NCBI GenBank assembly: GCA_039621445.1
Contig: CP154956.1
Location: 81,402,474 to 81,466,473, forward strand
Origin: Euglena gracilis
Taxonomy: Eukaryota > Euglenida > Euglenophyceae > Euglenales
Direction of reading: 5' to 3'
DNA: 64,000 nt
Each line of letters begins with the position of its first letter. Positions within the stretch are counted from its first letter, which is position 1. This document shows, in pieces, positions 10,358-20,759 of this stretch. The notes beneath the pieces were generated by a model. The model was not told the DNA's origin, did no database searches, and saw only the letters and a list, made by a program, of their open reading frames with translations. The translations under genes and the position numbers were made by a program.

Positions 10358-10609
10358 CAGGGCAATTTCTCAAGGCAATGGACTTGTAAAATTTTCGGTG
10401 GCGGTCCCTCACCGAACATGTACCAAAAGGGCAAAAAAAAAACACAGGCAAAAATGATGGTTTCAATTTTCCCTGATTGCAATGTAAGGTTGAACTTGAA
10501 ATCAACCAAAATGTCTCAAAAATAAGTATTTTGGTTGTTTTCCTCAAAGATAGCCAAAATCCGCCATTTTATTCCATTTTGCCACTTCTGTTGTTTAAAA
10601 CCTATTTCC

Positions 10610-11765
10610 AGGGCCCGACGCCTGTCTTGAAAATCGACTGACATTTACGGGTTTTAGCAGGGGCGGTTACAATGAAACGGTTTTCAAGACAGGCGTCCGT
10701 TACAATGAAATGGTTTTCAGAGGGGCACCGTTACTATAAAACGGTTTTCAGAGGGGCGCTCATTTACTTGGGATGCAGTTTTTGGGAGGTCTTCGGCCTG
10801 AAATTGGGGCTTATTTTGCAATGCTTTCCTTTTGGTCAATTTTGGGGAATTTCTGAAATAGAATGCATTGCAGCATGGCTGAAATCTAAGACCATCTGCA
10901 GAAAGCCCTTGCAAAGAGCTATTGATCAAGGGGCAACATGGCAGGTGAACAGTGGATTTTGGAATTTGCGAAAAGGGTCAGAACATGCGATTAGCGATTT
11001 TCAGGCGCTGTGAAGTGTGGCTGAGTTCTGTGGGTACAAAGCGAAAGGTCTAGGGGTGAGCTTTCAATTGATATGCTGTATGGCACCTGCGGTGTGGGAT
11101 TTCACAAAATAAGATGTCAAATTTTGGAATACTCCAGGGATGGAGGGGCTTTCAGACTGGCACTCCCACACGAGGTTTTGCCACTCGGCCATGAAGAACA
11201 ATCCATTAAAAAAATAAGGAATCCAAATTTCTCTTTTCAGAACGGTCAACTTACATTAACGGGTTTTAGCAGGGGCGCCGTCACAATGAAACGGTTTTCA
11301 AGGCAGGCGTCTGTTACTATAAAACGGTTTTCAAGGCAGGCATCCGTTACAATGAAACGGTTTTCAGAGGGGCGCCATTTCTATAAAACAGTTTTCAGAG
11401 GGGCGCCGTTTTCTTGACGAAAAAAACAAAAAAAACCATCAAAAAAACCACCGTGGGGGTTACTAATCGTCGAAGGTTGTTCAAGGCAGGCGTGCGGGCC
11501 CTGCGAAATAGGTTTTAGAACAATCGACTGCACTAACGGTTGTAGCAGAGGCACAGGGCGGCCCCAAGGCGCCAGGCAGTCGATTTTTGTATAGAAACCA
11601 TTCCAATTTGATCCTTGTGTTGCCCCAGCAGGGGAAAAAAGGCTAAAAAAAATTTGAAAAGAGTAATTTTCCGGCCAAACCCCGAAGGCTTTTTTGAAAT
11701 TTTTGAAATTTGAAAATTTGATAAAGAAATCAGGTTTTTTTTACTTGTTTTTAACAAGCTGCCAC
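10610..11765. repeat. Long repeat, unoccupied version of 22020-23690
   Basis: This block, from CAGGGCCCGACGCCTGTCTTG through the AAACGGTTTTCA repeats to the GGTTTTAGAACAATCGACTG motif, is repeated at 22020-23690. That later copy carries two extra insertions which are absent here, so this copy gives the pre-insertion state of both sites. The block itself includes degenerate repeats of about 145 bp, with the AAGCCCTTGCAAAGAGCTAT word on this strand. Confidence 0.8.
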
Positions 11766-12040
11766 CAATGCAGTGTACAATAAGAAATTTTGCAAAAACG
11801 AGCACCACAACACCGTGCGTCCACAGACACTGGTTCGGGCGTGAAGCCAGAGCCCCCGAAACACGGTATCAAAAAACTGTGTCCCAGACACCGGTTCGGG
11901 GGTGCTCATCGGAAATTAAAATACTGTTAGGGGACTTGGTCTTCGGACGTTTGCTGGGGGAGTACACGGCTGGCCGACAGCGTGACGGAAGCCGGGTCAT
12001 GTTGTTAAGATTATTTCGGTTTGACTAATTTGGTGCCATT

Positions 12041-12955
12041 TCCTATATAAAAATTGTGGGCATAACCCCTTTTACGCTGAAAATACGGGTTATGGCCCAC
12101 AATTTTTCTGTAAATTGTGAACAGCCTGTTCACAATTATCAGGGCGTTAATTTGGGGGGTCCAATTATCGTCCTGATAATGGTGAACAGAAACGCTGTGA
12201 CAAAAAATACTTCAATTTATGGGATTTTCTGAGGAAAACCTGCTGGTCCTGGAAAACGAGATATGATCTAATGGCCAAGTTATTGGGGAGCACTTTGAGG
12301 GGGGGGGACCGGGCGCCGAAGGTCCGGTCCCCCCCAACGGCCCCCACGATGCTTAGCCACAAAGCGATTTTCAGCCAGAGCCGAAGGGTATGGGTTCCCA
12401 TTTTGTACCATACCATTGCACCATGTATCAGTCTATTTCTTCGCACAATGGTCAAGAAGGCAGCAAACACTATGGACAGAATGTTGCCCCATCCCCCAAA
12501 AGTTGCTGAATTTTTGGCCACACTAAAGCAGGGGTGGATCAAACAGTTGAACCTTGTTCAGGATCCCTTGCGTGGTAGCCTTCTGGCGGAGGCGACCAAA
12601 AGAAAACATCCGGAACGGACACATCCACACCTTCTCGAATTTGAGGATGTGTGCATTGCGCTTGGCGCTGTCTACGACGAACTGGATCCTTTCCTTTGTG
12701 CATGTGTTGTTTGATGGGCAAGCGGTCATCAAACAATGTGAGGACCAACGCCGGGTACAGTGCGGCCAACAATTCAAACACCGGCAACTGAAAGCATGCA
12801 CGTCCAGGGGCTATTCATTCGTGGAAACCGCGTTAGAGTCGTTGCTGTCCTGCCCTAACCACTGACCTTGAACAGCCTGTTCATGATTATCAGGGCGTTA
12901 ATTTGGGGGTGTCCAATTAACGCCCTGATAATCATGAACAGGCTGTTCACGATTT
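12041..12955. mobile_element. Inverted-repeat element carrying an unknown protein family, copy A
   Basis: Left: a hairpin GGGCATAACCCC...GGGTTATGGCCC followed by GAACAGCCTGTTCAC, TTATCAGGGCGTTAATTTGG and its partner. Right (12873-12955): the same GAACAGCCTGTTCATGATTA and AGGGCGTTAATTTGG words with inverted partners, so each end is itself a foldback. Between them is the decayed coding sequence at 12448-12867. The same organisation is seen at 26020-27860. Confidence 0.65.
12448..12867 (+). pseudogene. Decayed member of an unknown protein family (copy A)
   Basis: Starts MVKKAANTMDRMLPHPPKVA, then an acidic/aromatic middle (HLLEFEDVCIALGAVYDELD). One extra T near 12711 introduces a stop; the reading resumes in another frame as DGQAVIKQCEDQR and onward to a TGA near 12864. 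Copy B (27346-27750) lacks the extra T but has its own deletion further on, so the two copies have broken independently. More diverged relatives are at 30861-31345 and 47100-47640 on the minus strand. The shared pattern is M-x-K-x2-A-N, L-P-x-P-P, F-L-A, D-P-L-x-G-x-L-L-A-x-A-T, with a later VI-x-QC-x2-QR. I do not recognise the family. Confidence 0.55.
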
Positions 12956-12999
12956 ACAGGGCATGAAATTATGAACAGGGTGTACGAGGAAAACAAATT

Positions 13000-14396
13000 C
13001 TCGCTGAAGACTCTTTACAGAAACAGTGGAGGCCAGGCACAGCGGGGGGGGGGGGGGGGGAGCGGTTGCGCGGGTGGCTGCACGGGGGGGGGGGGAGGGG
13101 GGTCCGAAACCGCCAGGTGAGTTTTATGCCAGGCACAGTAGGGGGGGGTGCGCGAGCGGCCGCCCGGACGGCTGCGCAGGGGCCGCGCAGGGGGGGGGGG
13201 TCCCGGACCCCCCCCCAAGCGGCGCGCCTAGCCTTCATTGCATCATGGTTGAGCATTGGAAAACGCATCAACGGAGGTAGGTCGGTACACATGTGTGACT
13301 GACAGACAGCAATCTGCAGGGCATTAATTTTGGGGGTCCAATTAACGCCCCGTAATCCGTGATCATGTCCATGAAATAGGAGGGGCAGCGTCTGTTACAA
13401 TTGAGATGTGAATTCCTTATTATTGCGCTTTAAGGAAATTCCAATCTCATGAGCAAAAAAGTGGGAGGAAGGGTGAGGGGAAAATGAGGGCAGCTGGGCA
13501 GCCCATGGCTGGGGCCGGCGGCTTCGGCCATTTATCGGGGGGGGGGGGGACCCGAAGGCTTTCTTTCCTGGCTGGAGGGGGGGGGGGGCGGCTGGTCTGG
13601 AAACTAAGGGGGGGGGGGGGTGCCCAATTTCGGGATGGGGGGGGGGAAAGCGATTTGAGGGGGATCGGGGGGGAAAAACTGATTTTTCTTTCAAATTTTT
13701 TTTTTAATTTTTTGAATATTTTGAGAAGGAACTAATCAGCAAACTGGGGCTGTGATGGAGGAAGCTGTGGTGAGGGGAAAAATGCAGGGACAGGTGAGCT
13801 GGGCAGCCCAGTTGGCTGGCTGGCCCGGCCTTCGGCCCGCTGGCCCGGCCTCCGGCCGGGCTGGACCCGACTTTATTTCAGTCGACCTCCGGGGGGGGGG
13901 GGGCTCCCAGCCCGAATTTGGGCTGCGGGCTGGGTTTGAGCTGCTGGCTGGCTGGACCCCCCCCCCCGGGGGTGGGTCCCCTCCGGCTTAAGAAACCTGG
14001 CCTCTACCTCCCCCCTAGGGGGGGGCCTTTCGATTTCATGGACGGGCAAAAGGCCAGAAATCGGGTCGAAATCGGTCAAAATCCTGATTTTTTCTTTGAA
14101 AATTGATTCAAAAAAAGCTCTTTTTTTGAAATTTTTTTGAATATTTTTGGGGGGGAAACACCAACATCAAAAAAATGGGCAATATGTCCAAAAGTAAGCA
14201 AAAGGAGTGTTTTTGCTCACTTTCCGGCACGCAGCACCAGAAGAAAATTTTCTGCTATTTTTGACACCTGTTGAGGGGGGGTCCGGAGCCCCCCTCCCAA
14301 CATCTAGGGGGGGGGGGGTCGGGACCCCCCCTACCACCTACCTCAACACCGAAGAGCTTCCCATCCATCCCTGTCAAGGATTGAACAATACCCAAG
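13000..14396. other. G/C-tract sequence without a supported gene
   Basis: Holds a repeat unit AGGCACAGCGGGGGG with related 27930-28030, a third copy of the GGGCATTAATTTT word near 13319, and long G-runs between 13520 and 13660. At about 13990-14003 there is a right-hand element end (CCTCCGGCTTAAGAAACCTGG) whose left partner I could not place. All long frames are G/C-tract artefacts. Confidence 0.5.
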
Positions 14397-14892
14397 CAGG
14401 GGTTTTCTTAAGGACCCTGGGGGGGGTCCAGCCTCCGGCTGGCAAAAAGGCTGCTGGCTGGAAACGAGCTGGTGGCTCGACTCCCCCCACCCCGGGAGAT
14501 AGGGGGGGGGGGTCGGGGGCTGGAGGGGGGGGAGGGGGCTGGGCTGAACTGGGTCGATGAAACACACAATTTTTTTTAAAAAATGCCTTCTTGACATTTT
14601 GATGGATGGAGCTAGATCAAAGCTGGGGGCTGTGATGGAGGAAGCTGTGCTGAGGGGGAAAAAATGCAGGGATTGGTGAGCTGGGCAGCCCAGTTGGCTG
14701 GTCAGCCTGCCGCCGGCTGGCCCGGCCTCCGGCCGGCTGGCCCGGCCTCCGGCCGAGCTGAACCCAACTTTATTTCACTCGACCCCCCTTGGGGTATGGG
14801 GCTCCCAGCCCGAATTTGGGCTGCTGGCTGGATTTGAGCTGCTGGCCCACCCCCCGGGGGATGGGGTCCCCTCCGGCTCAAGCAAACCCCTG
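14397..14892. mobile_element. hAT-like element with perfect 8-bp duplication TACCCAAG
   Basis: Left end CAGGGGTTTTCTTAAGGACC, right end (inverted) CAGGGGTTTGCTTGAGCC. Both sides carry TACCCAAG (14389-14396 and 14893-14900). The 496-bp inside is filled by G/C tracts and CCGGCCTCCGGCC repeats. A CAG-starting TIR plus 8-bp duplication is the signature of the hAT superfamily. It carries no transposase and must have been mobilised in trans. Confidence 0.85.
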
Positions 14893-15509
14893 TACCCAAG
14901 CCCTCTGCTGTTCCGCGTTGCTCATTTCCTTTTGATCCTTTCGTCAAATGCCAGTCTTACTTCTCTCTGCTGAGTTTTGTGGAGGTGTGGTTCTACCCAG
15001 GGGGGGGGGGGAAATTGATATCGGAGGCCTTCGGAAAAATTGCGGAAAAATTGCGGAAAAATTGCGGAAATTGCGGAAAAATTGCGGAAAAATTGATATC
15101 GGGTATACACATTTCTGTCTGAGGGGACTTAGAAAATTTTCAATTGTGAGGTTCAGAACACCGCAACACCCACGTCGATGCAGGCGAGCACAAATCAACA
15201 CGCTTGATGTTCTTTGCACAGGTGGGACGCACCCAATTCTGTAACTAGTGGTGCACCTGTGAGAAAAATTGGTAAACTGGGGGGAAAAAAACAACAAAAC
15301 ACAATAGCACACCTGTTGATCGATTTGAAGAATGGCTTGAACTCATTGCATCTTCCATCTTCGGTGGTGGGAAAAAAATTCTGCGGAAAAAAAAATGGGA
15401 AAAAATTGCGGAAAAATTGCGGAAATTGCGGAAAAATTGCGGAAAATTGCGAAAAATTGCGGAAAATTGCGGAAATTGCGGAAAATTACGGAAATTGCGG
15501 AAAAAAATT

Positions 15510-15546
<37 letters not shown>

Positions 15547-15975
15547 ATGTTCTACCCCCCCTTCCCCAGTGGTAACCCAAGAAATTCCATATTTCCAGAA
15601 TCAGCATGTTCCCAGAATTGTGAAAATATGTTTTTGGACCTTTTGTTGCACAAAACTTGCATGAGTTGCAAAATGACTGAATCTGACAAAATTTTTCCAG
15701 AGTCCCCTCCGGCAGAAGTGTGCCACAGGGGGGGGGGGGAATATGCAACTTGGCCCTTCAAATTATGCAAGTCAAAAAAATGCAAAAAAATGCAAAAAAA
15801 TGCAAAAAAAGCAAAAAAAAATGGAACTTGCATAAAACCCCTGAGAAAAGCATGGAAAATAACAGAGTTTTGCTGCCTAAAATCCGTAAACATGTGACAA
15901 TGCCGGTGTACCTGTCAATGATTCACAAAGAAGACCTCCTGGAAGACAACGGCAAACACAGTGCCAAACGGTGGA
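14893..15975. repeat. Segmental duplication of 17193-17725, here with an insertion
   Basis: From TACCCAAGCCCTCTGCTGTT through GTGGAGGTGTGGTTCTACCC and then the CCTTCCCCAGTGGTAACCC to AACGGCAAACAC stretch, this matches 17193-17725 closely. The only large difference is the 551-bp element at 14998-15548. Only a few substitutions separate the copies, so the duplication is fairly recent. Confidence 0.85.
14998..15548. mobile_element. hAT-like element with subterminal TTGCGGAAAA repeats, copy 1
   Basis: Flanked by GTTCTACC (14990-14997 and 15549-15556). The unoccupied site is present at 17309-17316. It starts CAGGGGGG and ends CCCCCCAT after 36 consecutive C bases. Both subterminal regions consist of tandem TTGCGGAAAA words (15035-15095 and 15400-15505). 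The middle, on the minus strand, holds a conserved non-repetitive segment shared with 54717-55240, beginning MEDAMSSSHSSN. Subterminal repeats are where hAT transposases are known to bind; assigning that role here is inference. Confidence 0.85.
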
Positions 15976-15978
15976 CTG

Positions 15979-16876
15979 GGGGGAGGGTGGGTAGTGGGTA
16001 GTCGGCCGACTACCCACTGTAATGTACTAACGGGTCCAAACCGCCGACTTTTAAGCCCCTCCCTGGGAAAAAACTTTTGTCTAAATCACCTCAAAACCCA
16101 CCCAAATGGCCCAGAACCCCCCAATCGGGGGTGAATATTCAAAAAAAGGGGGGGAAATGTATTTTTGGGCCACTTTTGGCAAAAGAACACCTCTCACCAT
16201 TGGGCTTTCAATGTAAGTCAAAATTTGCACAAAAAGGACTTCTCCCTCCATTGCCAACATAGAATCTGAGGGGGGGTGCGGGGGGGGGGGGCGGAGCCCC
16301 CCCCACCCGCCTTTGTCAAAATGAGACACAAAAAAGACTTAGCCCCCGAGCATTTTTTCAATATAGAAGGTATTTTTTTATTTGAGGGGGGGGTGCGGGG
16401 GGGGGGGGGGGGGGGGGGCGGAGCCCCCCCCCCCGCCTGTGCCAAAGTGAGCCTCGACTTAGCCCCCGAGGATGATGCCAACACAGAAGGGATTTTGTTA
16501 TTTGAGGCTCGGATGGGCGTGGAGGGGGGGTTTTCTGCCTCTCGTGATGCAGAATGCTTGCATTTCTAAAGGATTTTCATGTAATCCCTGTTTCATCATT
16601 GGTTTTTTCCCCTCCGGACCCCCATCAAGGGCCCACCGACCCCCACCGACCAAAGATCTCCATCTGGGGGTGTTTATTTAGGTGTAAGACACTTATTTGG
16701 ACCCATCCGGGCCATTTCCGGGTGATTTGGGCCCGCCACAGGCCATTTTTATAACCACCGACTAGCCACCGACTAGTTTGCATTGGATTTTCTTCGTTGG
16801 GGGGGGGCTTAAAAGTCGGCGGTTTGGACCCGTTAGCACATTAGAGTGGGTAGTCGGCCGACTACCCACTCCCCCC
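15979..16876. mobile_element. TIR element with TAGTCGGCCGACTA ends
   Basis: Left: GTGGGTAGTCGGCCGACTAC, then ACTAACGGGTCCAAACC, GCCGACTTTTAAGCCCC. Right: the inverted match (GGGGCTTAAAAGTCGGC, GGTTTGGACCCGTTAG, GTGGGTAGTCGGCCGACTAC), giving TIRs of roughly 65 bp with a central palindrome. The inside (16250-16530) has units of about 120 bp containing GGGATTTTGTTATTTGAGG, G-run, GGCGGAGCCCCC, C-run and GCCTGTGCCAAAGTGAGCC. A related interior occurs at 58560-58960. Further TAGTCGGCCGACTA units follow to 16965. Confidence 0.75.
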
Positions 16877-17192
16877 CCCCCTCCCGTCTCGCCGACTAGC
16901 TACCGACCAGGCCTAGTCGGCCGACCAATTGGGTAGTCGGCCGACTAGTCGGCCGACTACCCCCCCAGTCTACCGCCTTGCGCCAAGCAAAGCAAAAATG
17001 CAGGGATTGGTGAGCTGGGCAGCCCAGTTGGCTGGTTGGCCTGCCGCCGGCTGGCCTGGCCTCCGGCCGGCTGGCCCGGCCTCCGGCCGAGCTGAACCCA
17101 ACTTTATTTCACTCGACCCCCTTTGGGGTATGGGGCTCCCAGCTGGCTGGATTTGAGCTGCTGGCCCACCCCCCGGGGGATGGGGTCCCCTC

Positions 17193-17725
17193 CGGCTCAA
17201 GCAAACCCCTGTACCCAAGCCCTCTGCTGTTCCGCGTTGCTCATTTCCTTTTGATCCTTTCGTCAAATGCCAGTCTTTCTTCTCTCTGCTGAGTTTTGTG
17301 GAGGTGTGGTTCTACCCCCCCTTCCCCAGTGGTAACCCAAGAAATTCCATATTTCCAGAATCAGAAAGTTCCAAGAATTGTGAAAATATGTTTTTGGACC
17401 TTTTGTTGCACAAAACTTGCATGCGTTGCAAAATGACTGAATCTGACAAAATTTTTCCAGAGTCCCCTCTGGCAGAAGTGTGCCACAGGGGGGGGGGGGA
17501 ATATGCAACTTGGCCCTTCAAATGATGCAAGTCAAAAAAATGCAAAAAATGCAAAAAATGCAAAAAAAGCAAAAAAAATTGGAACTTGCATAAAACCCCT
17601 GAGAAAAGGATGGAATATAACAGAGTTTTGCTGCCTAAAATCTGTCAACATGTGACAATGCCGGTGTACCTGTCAATGATTCACAAAGAAGACCTTCTGG
17701 AAGACAACGGCAAACACTGAAGCTT
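17193..17725. repeat. Segmental duplicate with the empty target site
   Basis: Counterpart of 14893-15975 without the inserted element. GTTCTACC is present once, at 17309-17316, followed directly by CCCCTTCCCCAGTGG. To its left (16995-17192) lies a shortened relative of the element at 14397-14892, including its AAGCAAACCCCTG right end. No gene is supported. Confidence 0.85.
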
Positions 17726-17729
17726 TGAA

Positions 17730-18840
17730 AACCAACATGAATGGCACCTGCACATTCCATTTAAGCAACTCCCTCCAGGTCACCACTGAACATCAATAAC
17801 GCGGCGAAATGTCGCGTTTCATTACACATCGTGGAACGCGACTTGGTATCAACACACCCAGCAAGACTGAACATGGAGACCAAGTACAAAAAAAACTTCC
17901 AGGGCAAAATATTTTATATAAAAAAGGCAAAAAAATGCAAATTTCGGGAAACCCTGATTATGCAAAAAAAATGCAAATTATGCAAGTTGTTTATTTCCCC
18001 CCTGCTAATTCCCAAAACCGCAATTTCGCAATTTTGCGCAATTTTTCTGCAATTTCCACAAATTTTTCCAATTTTTCCAAAGCACTCCGAAATCCCTCCC
18101 TCCGGATAGAGGGGTGCCTTTGTACACATTGCTCGGACCCTTCACTCATAAGTTCACTTAGTGACCCCAAGGGGGGGATTTTTTCCCGGGCCAAATACAC
18201 CCACTCACTTTTTCGGAAACCCACCCAGGGGGGGTCAACCCACCCACCCACCCACCCACCCAAAATCAGTTGAAACCCCTTGAAAACAATTTCTGGCCTG
18301 GCCTTCGACCATGCAAAAGACTGACCCGTGACGCACCTGGGAACCCCCCCATGCAACCCACAAAAAAAATCTTCCTGGTGCTTTGCGCCAGAAAGCTAAT
18401 ATTTTTATCATCTGTTTTTGTCAATTTGGCGAAAAGATCACCTGGAAACGCAATTTGGGCATTTTTTGAAGCCACCCCCCTTCCCTCCCCCTGCACAAAA
18501 TTAACACTCAGTTAGGATTAGGATCAAGATTAGGGTTACGAATTTAGGCTGGCTTGCCAAAAATCAAAATCAAAGTTACAAATGCCCTCAATTTAGGCCT
18601 CAATTGCAACCAATAACTCTATCCCTATCATTATTCATCTCATTTTTCTGACTCGGCATTTGGATATCTGTCAAAAAAAAAACGGACCTACCCAAAAATA
18701 CCATAATACCGTAGTGCCATGGTTGATGGACCGGACTCCTCCGCAGGTGCCTGGGACCGGTTTGGGCTACCGCCCGAACCGGCGTCCCAGGCACCGGCTT
18801 CATGCCCGAACCGGCGTCCAGGACACAGTTTTTGAAGCCA
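17730..18840. other. No supported gene; AT-rich repeats and TTAGG-like tract
   Basis: Contains TGCAAAAAAATGC and CGCAATTTTTC-type words near 17930-18080, CCCA repeats at 18240-18260, and a short degenerate TTAGG-like tract near 18510-18545. From 18720 there are copies of CCCGAACCGGCGTCC, a word found in many other repeats of this window. Confidence 0.5.
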
Positions 18841-19330
18841 TCTTACCCATCAATTGAAAGCTCTTCTGAAGGGCTTTTGACAGATGCCCACAGAATTCAG
18901 CCACAAGGCACAGAGCTCTTATTTTCAGCGATCGTGCATTCCAAAATTTGACATCTAAATCTGTCAAATCCCAAAGTTCAGGTACTATATAGCATATCAA
19001 TTGAAAGCTCTCCCAAGGACTTTCACCAGGTACCCATAGAATTCAGCCACACCGCACATCGCTCTGAAAATCGGCGGTCGCCTGTTCCGACCCAGTTTGC
19101 GAATTCCAAATTCCACTGTTTCACCTCCCATGTTGCCTTTGATTGAAAGCTCTTCTCAAAAATTTTCAGCAGATGGCCTTAGATTTCAGTCATGCTGCAT
19201 GGCATTCTATTTGAGAAACTCACCAAAATTGGCCAAAGGGAATTCATTGCACAAAAAAACCCAATTTCTAGCTGACCTCCCAAAAACTGCTCAGATATGC
19301 TTACCACATGTCTACAAAGCATTTTTGGAC
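18840..19330. repeat. Degenerate tandem repeat of about 145 bp (array 1)
   Basis: Three successive units each start near CATCAATTGAAAGCTCTTC (or CAATTGAAAGCTCTCCC, TTGATTGAAAGCTCTTC) and then carry CAGATGGCC or a variant, followed by TTCAGCCA and a TGCAT/ATTTTCAGCGATCG stretch. Units are about 145-150 bp apart. The same repeat is seen at 31690-32180, 26690-27080, 40950-41310 and, inverted, inside 10860-11200 and 22480-23170. Confidence 0.7.
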
Positions 19331-20155
19331 ACTTTTTGGCACTTTTGGGGGGGATTCCCCCAAGGCGCCGGCTTCACGAACCGGCGTCCTAGTTCGGCGT
19401 CCTAGTCCTGGTTCGGGCGTGAAGCCGGAGCCCCTAGACACGGTTTCATACTAGTGGGATGGTGTCAGGTAAAATCTGGTCAGGATGCGAAATTTTCTTA
19501 AATCCGAAATTATCTCCAGCATAAATTGGGGGAAAACCCGAAAAAAGCTGAAAAAAATAAGCATTTTGTCAAGATTTGCGAAATTTGGCAGTTTTTGGCA
19601 AACTTGCAACAAAATAGCAAAAAAAAGAACCTGGGATGGAATGGCCCGAAATCCATTTCGCCTTCCGGTGAGGGTTGGGATTACGGTCAGGGTCAGGGTT
19701 AGGCGGCAGCCTCCTCCCCACAGAGGAGGTCGTAGGTCAACTAAGTAGCACTTTACAGAGTTCGTTGGACGTTTACCCGTGGCCATCCTTGCCTTGCAGA
19801 CACGAAGGGATTGGGTTGGGGTCCCCCCCCCCCGGAAAAGGTGAATCCGGTAACCGTGTATGGGGGCTCTGGCCTCACTCCCGAACCGGTATCCCAGACA
19901 CCGGTTCGGGCGTAAAGGCAGTGTCTGGGAGACATCTCCAAGCAAATAAACTGAACGCAGGGAACGGTCATAAATTCCGCGCGAGTGGAGAGGAGCCAAA
20001 AATTGGGCCGGTGTGGGGAGGGGGCGGGCGCATTGATGGCAACGGTTATAGTTCATTGGCATTTTTTGTTTTTTTTCTCTCAAAAAAGGGCAAAAAATGG
20101 TGGTACTTGTTCGGTAAGGAACTGCCAATGAAATTTTTCTTGGTCGGAATTTTTA

Positions 20156-20244
20156 GGGTTATATGAAGGAACAGGGTCAGAGCAACATGGCCGTGTTGCG
20201 CAAAATGGCCATGTTGCCCTGACCCTGCTCCTTCAAATAATCCC
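20156..20244. mobile_element. 89-bp foldback element
   Basis: Same arrangement as 10270-10357: GGGTTATATGAAGGAACAGG at the left, CCTGCTCCTTCAAATAATCCC at the right in inverted order, and a CATGGCCGTG/CATGGCCATG inner stem. The flanking sequence (CGAACATGTACCAAAAGGGC on the right) is also shared with 10410-10430, so the element was probably copied together with its neighbourhood. Confidence 0.75.
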
Positions 20245-20365
20245 ATAACAATTCCTCAAGGCAATGGACTTGTAAAATTTTGGCGGTCCTTACCGAACAT
20301 GTACCAAAAGGGCAAAAAAAAACACAGACAAAAATGATGGTTTCAATTTTCCTTTGATTGCAAAT

Positions 20366-20624
20366 CAGGGGTTTTTTTAAGACCGGGGGGGAGGGGGGTC
20401 CCCCCCACCCACCCATCCCCCGGGGGGGGGGCCCAGGGGGGGGGGGAGGGGGTCCCGGGGGACCCACAAAAAATGGCCGAAAAATCGCGAAAAGTGCTAA
20501 AAATAGAATTTTTTCGGCGCCTGCGGCGCCGAAAAGTATATCCCACCCCCCTCCGGGGGGGCTCGGCCGGACCCACCCACCCTACTCCCCCCCCCCTGGG
20601 GGTCCAAACTTAAAAAAATCCCTG
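20366..20624. mobile_element. hAT-like element, 259 bp, with empty site in the window
   Basis: TIRs CAGGGGTTTTTTTAAGACC and, inverted at the right, CAGGGATTTTTTTAAG. The flanks are ATTGCAAAT on the left and ATTGCAAT on the right, an 8-bp duplication with one extra A. The unoccupied sequence (TTTTCCCTGATTGCAATG) is at 10467-10484 in an otherwise matching context. The centre has AAAAAATGGCCGAAAAATCG and the hairpin CGGCGCCTGCGGCGCCG. No coding capacity. Confidence 0.9.
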
Positions 20625-20759
20625 ATTGCAATGTAAGGTTGAACTTGAAATCAACCAAAATGCCTCAAAATTAGCATTTTGGTTGTTTTCCTCAAAGATA
20701 GGCAAAATCCGCCATTTTATTCCATTTTGCCACTTCTGTTGTTTAAAACCTATTTCCAG

